Positions 4,496 through 11,829 of a stretch of DNA of 28,149 bases are shown in pieces. The notes beneath the pieces were generated by a model. The model saw nothing but the letters and a program-made list of their open reading frames with translations, had not been told where the DNA came from and made no database searches. The stretch is from a virus. The DNA lies in IMG/VR virus record IMGVR_UViG_3300035205_000287, positions 1 to 28,149 of that record; one strand, 5' to 3'. The position numbers were made by a program, and so were the translations under genes. Numbering within the stretch: the first letter of the stretch is position 1; the number at the start of each line of letters is the position of its first letter.

Positions 4496-4858
4496 ATGAA
4501 CAATTTAACTCATAAACAAAAAGCGTTGGTTGATACGCTAGTAACGAGAGGTGGCAGTATCAAGGATGCATCACAAATCGCTGGATATGCAAAGGGTGAA
4601 GCTGGTCGAGTAGTAGCTAGTAGAACGCTACGATTACCACAGGTACAGAAGTATATGATGGAGCGTATCGCCAACACTATAGGAACGGGAGCTATTACTG
4701 CTTCACGAAAGCTGGTTGAATTATCGGAAGGTGCAAGGAGTGAGTATGTACAACTAGAAGCCAGTAAGGATATACTGGATCGGGTAGGCATACGACAACC
4801 AGACAGAGTACAAGCTGAAGTAATAGGCGACATTAAAATCAACATAGACTTAAGATAA
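4496..4858 (+). CDS. terminase small subunit
   Basis: This 120-aa protein starts MNNLTHKQKALVDTLVTRGG, followed by DASQIAGYAKGEAGRVVASR, the usual N-terminal helix-turn-helix of small terminases ('LTxKQxxFVxxxxxxGGxxxxAAxxAGY'). It continues with a central helical oligomerisation part and the family-like end YVQLEASKDILDRVGIRQPD. The small subunit recognises phage DNA and hands it to the motor subunit; here the motor gene is five genes downstream. The ribosome site GAAGG lies 10 bases before the ATG. It is the first gene of the rightward set and is flanked on both sides by structured noncoding sequence. Length is normal for the family. Confidence 0.85.
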   Translation: MNNLTHKQKALVDTLVTRGGSIKDASQIAGYAKGEAGRVVASRTLRLPQVQKYMMERIANTIGTGAITASRKLVELSEGARSEYVQLEASKDILDRVGIRQPDRVQAEVIGDIKINIDLR

Positions 4859-5114
4859 GCCATAGCACACGAATAAGTGGAGCTTTAGCTCCTCTATTGG
4901 CGAAATTGCTATGGAATCGCCCATTAACGAATGTCCTTCGGGAAAACGAAGGGGGGGGCAAAAGTTGTAAAACTTTTGGTATTATCCCTCTTGGACAAGC
5001 AATTTTTCTTCTAAAAAGTTCGTTCCTGTGAGTTGCTAAAAAGGTATTTAGGATTTATGACTGTTCCTCTCGGTAGAATCAATCTATCGCTTTAACCTAA
5101 CAGAAGGATACATA
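4859..5114 (+). other. gene-free interval with clustered hairpins
   Basis: These 256 bases carry no convincing gene. CCATAGCA (4860-4867) pairs with TGCTATGG (4907-4914) around a GGAGC-TTTA-GCTCC hairpin (4879-4892). CCTTCG/CGAAGG (4935-4940/4947-4952) and CAAAAGTT/AACTTTTG (4959-4966/4971-4978) form two more. A run of eight G (4951-4958) sits between the last two. From 4979 to 5100 only weak pairing is seen (AGCAA with TTGCT at 4998-5037). It may be a leader, a processing region, or DNA recognised by the adjacent terminase. Confidence 0.5.
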
Positions 5115-5273
5115 ATGACTGATACAAAGGAAGCTGTTGCAAAAGCACCAGAAGAAGATAAAACAATCAAAACAAAAGACTATGACAAGGATTATGCATC
5201 CCTGAGGGAGAAGATGATAAGGATAAATTCTAATCAGGAGGAAAGTGAGGATAGAAGTGCCGAAAGTAGGTAA
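5115..5273 (+). CDS. hypothetical 52-aa charged protein
   Basis: ATG 5115 is preceded by AGAAGGA with 6-7 base spacing. The product begins MTDTKEAVAKAPEEDKTIKT and continues KDYDKDYASLREKMIRINSN to an acidic end (EESEDRSAESR). It is almost entirely charged and helical, and is probably a short coiled-coil or disordered protein. It overlaps the next small basic gene by 17 bases. Small charged proteins between the two terminase genes are common in marine podovirus-like phages, but their role is unknown. Confidence 0.6.
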   Translation: MTDTKEAVAKAPEEDKTIKTKDYDKDYASLREKMIRINSNQEESEDRSAESR

Positions 5274-5379
5274 GAAAAACTATCCCTATACGGCAAAGGG
5301 TATGGCGAGAGCTAAAGCTGCTGCCAAAAGAAAAGGGAAAAGGGTTTCCTATGCCAAGAAGTCAAAAGGCAAAAGGTAG
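5257..5379 (+). CDS. 40-aa basic phage protein (MPKVGKK type)
   Basis: The frame begins at GTG 5257 (GAGG 6 bases upstream; an earlier GTG at 5245 is too close to GGAGG). It reads MPKVGKKNYPYTAKGMARAK, then AAAKRKGKRVSYAKKSKGKR. The pattern 'MPKVGKKxxPYTxxGMxxAKxxAKxxGKxV' recurs in short basic proteins of many aquatic phages. It has about 17 Lys or Arg in 40 residues, so nucleic acid binding is likely. It overlaps the nuclease gene's start by 29 bases. The family association is from recognition; the function is inferred. Confidence 0.65.
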   Translation: MPKVGKKNYPYTAKGMARAKAAAKRKGKRVSYAKKSKGKR

Positions 5380-5686
5380 TAGGGTAGAAAGAGAGATCGT
5401 CAAGCTCTTTGAGGGAGCTGGATTCAAGGCGAGGCGACAGCCGTTGTCGGGGGCGTTGCCACAGTTTCCCCACGATGTTTATATCCACGACCTGTTCACA
5501 GGCTCTACGGCAGAGGTGAAGGCGAGGAAGGATGGAAAGGGTTTCACCCAGTTGGAGAGGTGGAAGGGATCGGCTGATCTCTTGATTCTCAAGAGAAATA
5601 ATGCTACTCCTTTCGTCTGTGCCGACTGGAATTTTTTTAAAGGTCTTTTAGATGTCTATAGACGATCAAGTGAATTTGGAGAATAG
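5351..5686 (+). CDS. PDDEXK nuclease, Holliday-junction-resolvase-like (Hjc type)
   Basis: This 111-aa protein has the compact PDDEXK core. The N-terminal helix KGSRVEREIVKLFEGAGFKA (8-27) carries the conserved Glu (13 or 15), followed by RRQPLSGALPQFPHDVYI with the metal-binding Asp42 and STAEVKARKD with the E55-x-K57 pair. The order and spacing match archaeal Hjc and related phage resolvases, which cut branched DNA. In a phage next to the terminase this would trim replication or recombination junctions before packaging. The gene is noticeably GC-rich (about 5390-5560) compared with its neighbours. The start ATG 5351 has GGG 6 bases upstream; the end overlaps the next gene. Confidence 0.8.
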   Translation: MPRSQKAKGSRVEREIVKLFEGAGFKARRQPLSGALPQFPHDVYIHDLFTGSTAEVKARKDGKGFTQLERWKGSADLLILKRNNATPFVCADWNFFKGLLDVYRRSSEFGE

Positions 5687-5867
5687 GAAAATATTTGACA
5701 TATCCCTCCAAGACAGAAACAGATTAAGGAAGATCGTAAAGAAGATTCATATGAGGCATTTTCCCATAGAGGCAGTTACTGACAAGGAAGCTGACAAGAT
5801 CATAGAATCATTGGGACCCAAGATTCAAGAGGATTTAATAAAGAAATACATCAGTCAGGTTAAGTGA
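5652..5867 (+). CDS. hypothetical 71-aa protein
   Basis: ATG 5652 lies 8 bases after AAAGG, inside the nuclease gene. The product begins MSIDDQVNLENRKIFDISLQ, then DRNRLRKIVKKIHMRHFPIE and a helical end (DKEADKIIESLGPKIQEDLI). It is all-helical by appearance, mixed charged and soluble. The stop overlaps the large terminase start as TGATG. Its position just before the motor gene suggests a packaging accessory, but I recognise no family. Confidence 0.7.
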   Translation: MSIDDQVNLENRKIFDISLQDRNRLRKIVKKIHMRHFPIEAVTDKEADKIIESLGPKIQEDLIKKYISQVK

Positions 5868-7399
5868 TGCCTGAACTGACCTACAAGCCTGACGGATTGA
5901 CGCTAAAAAATTTTTTACGCTCCAATGATTTCTTTCGGGGGATTCGAGGTCCTGTGGGATCAGGAAAATCTGTTGCCTGTTGCATAGAAATATTCAAGAG
6001 GGCGATAGAACAGCAGAAGAACAAGAATGGTTTTCGCAAATCGAGATGGGCTGTCATCAGAAACACCAATCCCCAATTAAAAACAACCACCATCAAGACT
6101 TGGCTGGACTGGTTTCCTGAAAATGACTGGGGCCATTTCAGGTGGTCTGTGCCTTATACCCACCACATCCTTAAGAACGAGCTGGATTTGGAGGTTATCT
6201 TCTTGGCGTTGGACAGACCAGAGGATATGAAGAAACTTCTATCATTGGAATTGACGGGTGTATGGATCAATGAGGCACGGGAGATACCGAAAACCATCAT
6301 TGATGCGTGTACTATGCGTGTAGGTCGCTATCCCTCTATGCGAGACGGAGGGGCGAGTTGGTATGGAGTTGTCTGCGACACCAATGCTCCTGAAGAAGAT
6401 CATTGGTGGGCTATTATGGCTGGTGATGTACCAGTTCCTGACCACATCTCAAGAGATGAGGCGTTGATGCTGGTGAAACCTGACAACTGGTCCTTCTTTG
6501 CACAGCCTTCAGGTATGAAAGAGATAAGGGAGAAGGATGGAACTTTAACGGGCTATGATTCAAGCGACATAGCAGAGAATAAAAAAAACCTGACACCTAA
6601 ATATTACAACAACATCATCAAGGGAAAAACAAAAGGATGGATTGATGTCTATGTTCTCAATAAACTGGGAAGCATAGAGGAGGGAAAGCCCGTGTTCTAT
6701 TCTTGGAAAGAGGAATTACATTTGGCTGGAGAGAATCTTATGCCCAATCTGCAATCACCGATCATCATTGGTGTTGATTTTGGTCTGACACCAGCAGCCG
6801 TCTTTGGTCAACGCACAGTAACGGGAAGATGGAACATTCTTCACGAACTTGTGTGCTTTGATATGGGAACTGTTCGATTCGGGGAGCTTCTCAAGGCAGA
6901 CATTACAAAATATTTTAGAAACTGTGAGGTGGAAATTTACGGAGACCCGGCTGGGGACTTTCGTTCGCAGACTGATGAGAGAACGCCATTTCAAATATTA
7001 CGCAATTCTGGTTTACGAATAGCCCCAGCTCCGTCAAATGACATCTCACTACGAATTGAAGCCGTTGAAAACGCACTTTCTCGATTAATAGATGGAAAAG
7101 CTGGTTTTTCATTGGATAAAAGATGCCTGAACCTGAAGAAAGGGTTTAATGGTGGCTATCATTACAGAAGATTGCAGACTTCGGGGGATCGATATGACGA
7201 GAAGCCATACAAGAACAGGTATTCTCATATCCATGATGCATTGCAATATCTTTTAATGGGGGCTGGTGAGGGCAGAGCCTTGACTTATGGCAAAGGAAAC
7301 TACAAGCCCAAAATAGCCAAGACAACTTGGAATGTTTTTGATAGACCAAAGCCTAATAAAAAGAAAAAGCAATGGAACATATTTTCTATCAATGGGTGA
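5867..7399 (+). CDS. terminase large subunit (packaging motor)
   Basis: This 510-aa protein powers DNA translocation into the prohead and cuts the concatemer. The N-terminal ATPase has Walker A GPVGSGKS (28-35) and a Walker B-type strand LTGVWINEARE with the catalytic Glu. The C-terminal RNase H-fold nuclease has three acidic sites: IIIGVDFGLTPAAVFG, VEIYGDPAGDFRSQ and HIHDALQYLLMGAGE. The length compares with 586 aa for T7 gp19. The ATG at 5867 overlaps the previous stop (TGATG) and is preferred to a GTG one codon earlier. It precedes the portal by three small genes, an order unlike T7 where terminase genes come last. Confidence 0.95.
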   Translation: MPELTYKPDGLTLKNFLRSNDFFRGIRGPVGSGKSVACCIEIFKRAIEQQKNKNGFRKSRWAVIRNTNPQLKTTTIKTWLDWFPENDWGHFRWSVPYTHHILKNELDLEVIFLALDRPEDMKKLLSLELTGVWINEAREIPKTIIDACTMRVGRYPSMRDGGASWYGVVCDTNAPEEDHWWAIMAGDVPVPDHISRDEALMLVKPDNWSFFAQPSGMKEIREKDGTLTGYDSSDIAENKKNLTPKYYNNIIKGKTKGWIDVYVLNKLGSIEEGKPVFYSWKEELHLAGENLMPNLQSPIIIGVDFGLTPAAVFGQRTVTGRWNILHELVCFDMGTVRFGELLKADITKYFRNCEVEIYGDPAGDFRSQTDERTPFQILRNSGLRIAPAPSNDISLRIEAVENALSRLIDGKAGFSLDKRCLNLKKGFNGGYHYRRLQTSGDRYDEKPYKNRYSHIHDALQYLLMGAGEGRALTYGKGNYKPKIAKTTWNVFDRPKPNKKKKQWNIFSING

Positions 7400-7758
7400 T
7401 TTACTTTTATAGCCCAAAGAAATTAAGATGGTGGCAACGCTGGTTCAAAAAAGGATTTCACCATTGTGGAGCAATCCGATATGATCCAGAAAAAAAGATA
7501 TGGATTAATACTGAAATGATTTTCAGCAAGATTATCATTGAGGTTATAACAAGAGATGAGATGATGGATATGCTTGATAATGTCAGACGGATGAATGGAA
7601 GAATTGTTCAACTGACTGTAGAAGAAAAGGATATGCAAACAACGGACTGCTGGATCAAGGAGCATACTTGCGTGAGCTTCATTCAGAAACTTTTGGGAAT
7701 GAGAAAATGGTTTATATTTACTCCCTATCAGCTATATTGTGCGTTGAATAAGTCATAG
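7372..7758 (+). CDS. conserved-looking 128-aa protein with Cys/His motifs
   Basis: The frame starts at ATG 7372, overlapping the terminase by 28 bases with no good ribosome site; a GTG at 7396 is an alternative. Key stretches are WQRWFKKGFHHCGAIRYDPE, a central strand-rich part with TRDEMMDMLDNVRR, and the end HTCVSFIQKLLGMRKWFIFT then PYQLYCALNKS. The 'F-x-H-C' and 'x-C-V-x-x-x-K-x-x-L-G-x-x ... TPYQLY' pattern is seen in small proteins next to terminase or portal genes in marine phages. The placing of Cys and His suggests a papain-like/NlpC-P60-like fold, but an active site is not proven. Confidence 0.6.
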   Translation: MEHIFYQWVIYFYSPKKLRWWQRWFKKGFHHCGAIRYDPEKKIWINTEMIFSKIIIEVITRDEMMDMLDNVRRMNGRIVQLTVEEKDMQTTDCWIKEHTCVSFIQKLLGMRKWFIFTPYQLYCALNKS

Positions 7759-7788
7759 AATATGGATTATTTCAGCTAAAGGTTTAAT

Positions 7789-8001
7789 ATGGGTTCATTA
7801 TTCGGCACAAAATATCAGGAAACGGAGCAAGACAAGCTCATTAAACGGCAGATGAAGGAAGAAGAAGAAGCCAAAGCAAAGAAAATAGAGGATGAAAAGA
7901 AAAGAAAGTTAAGAATTGCTGCTGGTATGGTTGGTCCTCGATCCCTGATGACAAGAGCTGGTGGTTCAGGAATGTTTGATCCTGAAGGAGAGAAATATTA
8001 A
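7789..8001 (+). CDS. 70-aa charged protein (MGSLFG...RSL type)
   Basis: AAAGG lies 7 bases before ATG 7789. The protein has a glycine/aromatic N-terminus MGSLFGTKYQ, a long Lys/Glu helix (IKRQMKEEEEAKAKKIEDEK) and a C-terminal GMVGPRSLMTRAGGSGMF. This build, with a short hydrophobic head, a charged helix and a 'GxRSLxTxGGxG' tail, is typical of small proteins placed between terminase and portal in podovirus-like phages. Their function is unsettled. The stop overlaps the next start as TAATG. Confidence 0.65.
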   Translation: MGSLFGTKYQETEQDKLIKRQMKEEEEAKAKKIEDEKKRKLRIAAGMVGPRSLMTRAGGSGMFDPEGEKY

Positions 8002-8825
8002 TGGCACGAATGAGGCGTAAATTTGCAGATAGACCAACTAAAACTAAAAAAGTTGGAGCTCCCGACACTAAAGGTAGTCCCAAAGATGATAAACAATCAC
8101 AAACTGATGCTGGAAAAAAATATGTAACAAAAAAACTGGGACTGACAAAACAGAAACATCCGACCGAAGGAATTGTTGGCACGACTGCTGCAGCTCTTAA
8201 GGGCAAGGACAAGAAAATGTATGGAACAGAGGCATCCCAAGCAACAAATGAATATTTAGAAAAAATAGGTGAAGCCCAAAAAGGAAGTTATTTCATACAA
8301 GTAGGTGGAAACTTTGAACGGGTGTCCAAAGAGGAGCATAAAAAAAGAACTGCTGCTGGAGAAAAAGGAAGCATATCCTATATATTAACTTCCAAAGGAA
8401 AAGAAATGAAATACGGAAAGTCTGGTACGGCTATGGGATCAGGAGATCCAACGGGAATTATGACATCAACTCAAATTTCAGAGGAGATGTTCCTTAAGCA
8501 AAAAAAAATACAAGGAATAACACTAGGCGTGTTGTCGTTATTCGTTCCAACGATTGGTGGAACTCTGATGAGAATGTCTGCTGCTGATGCCATACAGGCA
8601 AAGTATGGAGAGTATGGTGGAACAGGAGGGCAGTTTGGAACTTATCAGACAGGAGGAAAAAAATTTCCTGATGAAAAAAAAGTAAGCGAAGATAAACAAA
8701 TAGCAGCTTCCACGATTGTTGGTGGCACGGGAGTTACGGGAGACAAGGTTGCTTCGGCTGGAAAATCCCTTAATCTTGCAGCTCATCTGATGGGCAAGAG
8801 TGCAAAGATAAGAAAAATTATTTAA
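8001..8825 (+). CDS. hypothetical 274-aa Lys/Gly-rich protein
   Basis: This gene is coupled to the previous one by TAATG. The N-terminal ~70 residues are very basic and low in complexity (MARMRRKFADRPTKTKKVGA). A middle part carries SYFIQVGGNFERVSKEEHKK. One hydrophobic stretch (about residues 172-190, GITLGVLSLFVPTIGGTLMR) could span or associate with a membrane, and the C-terminal region is Gly/Thr-rich. The position before the portal suggests a minor virion or head-assembly component. I recognise no domain. Codon use resembles the neighbours. Confidence 0.6.
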   Translation: MARMRRKFADRPTKTKKVGAPDTKGSPKDDKQSQTDAGKKYVTKKLGLTKQKHPTEGIVGTTAAALKGKDKKMYGTEASQATNEYLEKIGEAQKGSYFIQVGGNFERVSKEEHKKRTAAGEKGSISYILTSKGKEMKYGKSGTAMGSGDPTGIMTSTQISEEMFLKQKKIQGITLGVLSLFVPTIGGTLMRMSAADAIQAKYGEYGGTGGQFGTYQTGGKKFPDEKKVSEDKQIAASTIVGGTGVTGDKVASAGKSLNLAAHLMGKSAKIRKII

Positions 8826-8826
8826 T

Positions 8827-10395
8827 ATGGCGTATGTAGACTTGCAAGAACCAATGGGAGTTCAAACAACTTCCAAACTTGAAAAGGTTTTAAGAAAATA
8901 TAGAGAGGCAGAAATTCTTCGGGATAACTGGAAGCACAAGTATGAGGAAGCGTATGAATACACTATGCCTCAACGGGAATCCTTCTTTGATGAATCGGCT
9001 GCTGAAAGAAGAACAGATAAGATATTTGATGAAACGGCTGTTGTAGGAATACAGGAGTTCGCATCACGGCTACAGGCTGGAATGGTTCCAACTTTTGCAA
9101 GATGGGCGAACCTAGAAGCTGGAATGGAAATTCCACCAGAGGCGACAGAGGAAGTCAATACACATCTTGACAAGATTACAAATTATATTTTTGAGCTGTT
9201 AAGCAGCTCTAACTTTAATCAGGAAGTTCACGAATGTTTTATGGACTTGGCTGTAGGCACAGGCGTACTTATGATAGAGGAAGGCGATTCCGTTAATCCA
9301 ATTAACTTTAATGCCGTTCCCTTACCACAAGTATCCCTTCTCAACGGACCAGCCAACAAGGTGGATACTGTCTTTAGAAGAAGGAAATGCAAGTTTTCTT
9401 TAGTTCCTGTCTTATACCCTGATGCAATAATACCTGAATCACTTTCAAGCCAAATGGACCCTGAAAAGAACTGCCTGATTATAGATGGCGTTTATCGGGA
9501 CTATTCGGATATGAATATGGAAAAATACAAACGCTGTGTAATACTTCACGAAGCAAAACAGATAATTTTAGAGGAAGAATACGAAGGCGTAGGATCAAGT
9601 CCATATGTTGTGTTCAGGTGGAACAAGGCATCAGGCGAAGTATATGGTCGAGGACCAGTATTTAATGCTATGGCTGCAATTAAAACTTGCAATCTGACAG
9701 TTCAATTAATTTTAGAAAACGCCCAACTTGCCGTATCAGGAATTTACCAGATTGAAGATGATGGTGTCGTTAATCCCGACAACATATCTTTAGTACCTGG
9801 CACTCTCATTCCGATAGCACCCGGCAGTAGGGGGTTGTTGCCGATTGAAGCTGCTGGTCGATTTGATGTAGCTCAATTAGTATTGGAAGATATGAGAGGC
9901 AACATCAAAAAAGCTCTTTATATGGAAACTTTGGGCAGACCTGAAGGCACTCCTATGACTGCGACTGAAGTAGCTGAACGAATGGCTGATCTTTCTAGGC
10001 AGATTGGATCGTCTTTTGGAAGATTACAGGCAGAATTTGTTCTTCCTACATTAAGAAGGGTAATTAGAATCCTAGTGAAACAAGGCAGAATTGAGATGCC
10101 CCTTGTTAATGGCAGAGAAGTGAAGGTACAAGCCGTTTCTCCTCTATCAAGAGCGCAATTCAATCAGGATATTACAGATATTAATAGATTTAATGAAATT
10201 ATAGGTACAACTTTTGGTCCACAAATGCTAAACTTGATCGTTAATCAGGAAGAATTAGCTAGACATCTAGCTAAATTAATGAATATTCCTGAAAAACTAT
10301 TAAGAGATAAGGCAGAACAGCAACAGATGGCAGATGAAATAGCACAAATGGCACAAGCTGGCCAAATGAACGGACAAGAAGTTGCCCAGCAATAA
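8827..10395 (+). CDS. portal (head-tail connector) protein, T7 gp8-like
   Basis: This 522-aa protein is close to the length of T7 gp8 (536). It has the typical start LRKYREAEILRDNWKHKYEE then AYEYTMPQRESFF, followed by FQEFASRLQAGM-type helices (here IQEFASRLQAGMVPTFARWA). The stem/clip part holds YVVFRWNKASGEVYGRGPVF, and the long C-terminal helices contain TEVAERMADLSRQIGSSFGR and a Gln-rich tail. It forms the dodecameric ring through which DNA enters and leaves. ATG 8827 sits 1 base after the previous stop, without a clear ribosome site, so reinitiation is likely. The end overlaps the Bbp19-like gene by 14 bases. Confidence 0.92.
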   Translation: MAYVDLQEPMGVQTTSKLEKVLRKYREAEILRDNWKHKYEEAYEYTMPQRESFFDESAAERRTDKIFDETAVVGIQEFASRLQAGMVPTFARWANLEAGMEIPPEATEEVNTHLDKITNYIFELLSSSNFNQEVHECFMDLAVGTGVLMIEEGDSVNPINFNAVPLPQVSLLNGPANKVDTVFRRRKCKFSLVPVLYPDAIIPESLSSQMDPEKNCLIIDGVYRDYSDMNMEKYKRCVILHEAKQIILEEEYEGVGSSPYVVFRWNKASGEVYGRGPVFNAMAAIKTCNLTVQLILENAQLAVSGIYQIEDDGVVNPDNISLVPGTLIPIAPGSRGLLPIEAAGRFDVAQLVLEDMRGNIKKALYMETLGRPEGTPMTATEVAERMADLSRQIGSSFGRLQAEFVLPTLRRVIRILVKQGRIEMPLVNGREVKVQAVSPLSRAQFNQDITDINRFNEIIGTTFGPQMLNLIVNQEELARHLAKLMNIPEKLLRDKAEQQQMADEIAQMAQAGQMNGQEVAQQ

Positions 10396-10657
10396 AGAAA
10401 AGACAACATATCGGTCTATTGATGGATTTGTGCGTTCCCCTGATGATGAAAGAAGATTAAATCACGCTGTAACTTCTGTGTTTAAAGGTGATGAAGGAAG
10501 ATTGGTTCTTAACTATCTGAAAAGCATATCAATAAACGCTGTGAGTGGTCCTGAAATTGGGGCTAACCAATTATTCCACAAAGAAGGAATGAGATTCTTG
10601 GTAGCCATAATTGAGGACAGGATAACCAAACACAACAAGGAGAATAAAAGTGGCTGA
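10382..10657 (+). CDS. Bbp19-like small phage protein
   Basis: The 91-aa product contains HAVTSVFKGDEGRLVLNYLK and, after a variable stretch, LFHKEGMRFLVAIIEDRITK. The pattern 'FxxxxGxxVLxxLxx ... xxEGxRxLVxxI' is that of the Bbp19-type family often found between portal and scaffold genes in podovirus-like phages. The family has no settled function; position implies a head-assembly accessory. It overlaps the portal by 14 bases and the scaffold by 8, consistent with tightly coupled translation. Confidence 0.6.
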   Translation: MPSNKEKTTYRSIDGFVRSPDDERRLNHAVTSVFKGDEGRLVLNYLKSISINAVSGPEIGANQLFHKEGMRFLVAIIEDRITKHNKENKSG

Positions 10658-11375
10658 CGAAGAAACTGTTTCACAAGAAACGCAAACACCACAAAGACCA
10701 GAATACATCCCAGAAAAATTTTGGGATACGAATAAAGGAGAGCCTAATGTAGAGGCAATGGCTTCCTCCTACAACTCCCTTGAACGAAAATTTGGACAAC
10801 GAACGGAAGATTTATCAAAATCAATCCGTGAGGATATGGAAAAGGAACGAATAACAAATGCTCCTGAAAAGTATGAAGTTAATCTGCCTTCTGACATACC
10901 CGAAGATGTTGAAGTCAATATCGATCAAGACCAACCCTTGCTCCAATGGTGGCAAGGATTCGCCAAAGAAAAAGGATTAAATCAAGGCGAATTTAATAAA
11001 GGAATAGATGCTTTCATTAAAAGTGAATTATCTTCTATGCCTGATCCTAATGAAGAAATGCGTAAGTTGGGCGACAACTCCAAAGAAAGAGTTGAAGCTG
11101 CTGACATATGGGCTAAAAAATACCTTACAACAGGAGCTTACGATCAACTGAAAGGTATTGTTCAAACTTCAGAAGGAATTAAGGCAGTAGAGGAGATTAT
11201 GTCTTTAAACAAGTCTGCTCCCATACCGAAGGATTCTGCAATAGATCACGAACCAGATGAAATGGACTTGCGTTCTATGATGAAGGACCCTCGTTATTGG
11301 GACCCGAATGAAAAAGATGATTCTTACATAAGGAAAGTAACTGACCTTTATGCCAAAAAATATAAAGATAAGTAA
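10650..11375 (+). CDS. capsid assembly (scaffolding) protein
   Basis: The frame starts with GTG 10650 (AAGGAG 7 bases before). The 241-aa protein is acidic and helical, as expected of a scaffold: MADEETVSQETQTPQRPEYI, then PEKFWDTNKGEPNVEAMASS and YNSLERKFGQ, the 'RPEYIPEKFW...LAxSYxxLE' pattern of many phage scaffolds. The middle contains WWQGFAKEKGLNQGEFNKGI; the C-terminal part has EEMRKLGDNSKERVEAADIW and the basic, Lys/Tyr-rich end IRKVTDLYAKKYKDK that would contact the shell. It is shorter than T7 gp9 (307). It lies directly upstream of the protease-like and capsid genes. Confidence 0.85.
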   Translation: MADEETVSQETQTPQRPEYIPEKFWDTNKGEPNVEAMASSYNSLERKFGQRTEDLSKSIREDMEKERITNAPEKYEVNLPSDIPEDVEVNIDQDQPLLQWWQGFAKEKGLNQGEFNKGIDAFIKSELSSMPDPNEEMRKLGDNSKERVEAADIWAKKYLTTGAYDQLKGIVQTSEGIKAVEEIMSLNKSAPIPKDSAIDHEPDEMDLRSMMKDPRYWDPNEKDDSYIRKVTDLYAKKYKDK

Positions 11376-11706
11376 AATCAAAGTTGGATACCAAGATATT
11401 TCTCTTGGTATCCAATCTACAAGTTTCCAAAGCCCCAACGATTCCTACGGAGAGTTTGATCACAGGAAAAATACAATCAACATTGTCGAAAACTTAAGTG
11501 ATTTAGACTATTGTTGCACCCTTTTGCACGAAATTATCCACGCAATAGTCTATTACTATGGACTGACAGCGACTGGACAGCCATTGGATAACGATAACAA
11601 GGAAGAAGTTGCCGTCAATAACATCAGTAATGGTCTGACTGCTGTTCTTAAGGACAATCCCCTTGTTCTTGATGAAATAAAGAAAAGACTAAATAATGTG
11701 CGTTGA
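11350..11706 (+). CDS. zinc-metalloprotease-like protein (HEIIH) between scaffold and capsid
   Basis: This 118-aa protein carries CTLLHEIIHAIVYYYGL, an HExxH zinc motif at residues 60-64 with Glu61 as the expected base. KEEVAVNNISNGL follows, where Glu85 or Glu86 could be the third ligand, as in compact zincins. The preceding strand YGEFDHRKNTINI (33-45) matches the edge strand of ImmA/IrrE- and SprT-like peptidases. Placed between scaffold and major capsid genes, it could act in head maturation or scaffold removal, or cleave a host protein. It overlaps the scaffold by 26 bases and has no strong ribosome site. The catalytic assignment is from motif; the role is inferred. Confidence 0.75.
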   Translation: MPKNIKISKIKVGYQDISLGIQSTSFQSPNDSYGEFDHRKNTINIVENLSDLDYCCTLLHEIIHAIVYYYGLTATGQPLDNDNKEEVAVNNISNGLTAVLKDNPLVLDEIKKRLNNVR

Positions 11707-11810
11707 ATTTCAAGCCTAATACAACATATAGATTTCCTCATAGCCTTTAAAGAAACTCAATAAGCCCGTGAGGGACAACTTATCTGATTCTTATAAAGAT
11801 AACTGGTATG

Positions 11811-11829
11811 AACTTTAAAGGAGATTTTA
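11811..11829 (+). promoter_or_regulatory. strong ribosome binding site of the capsid gene, T7 gene 10-like
   Basis: AACTTTAAAGGAGATTTTA lies directly before the capsid ATG at 11830, with AAAGGAG 6 bases upstream. The AACTTTAA stretch followed by GGAGAT closely resembles the leader of T7 gene 10, known for high translation. It fits the need for hundreds of capsid subunits. Upstream (11707-11810) is noncoding, with only a 6-bp hairpin (11780-11785/11797-11802). Confidence 0.6.

Noticed and set aside
4510-4863. Leftward 117-codon frame opposite the small terminase gene
   Set aside because: It is a shadow of a gene with a clear family match on the plus strand.
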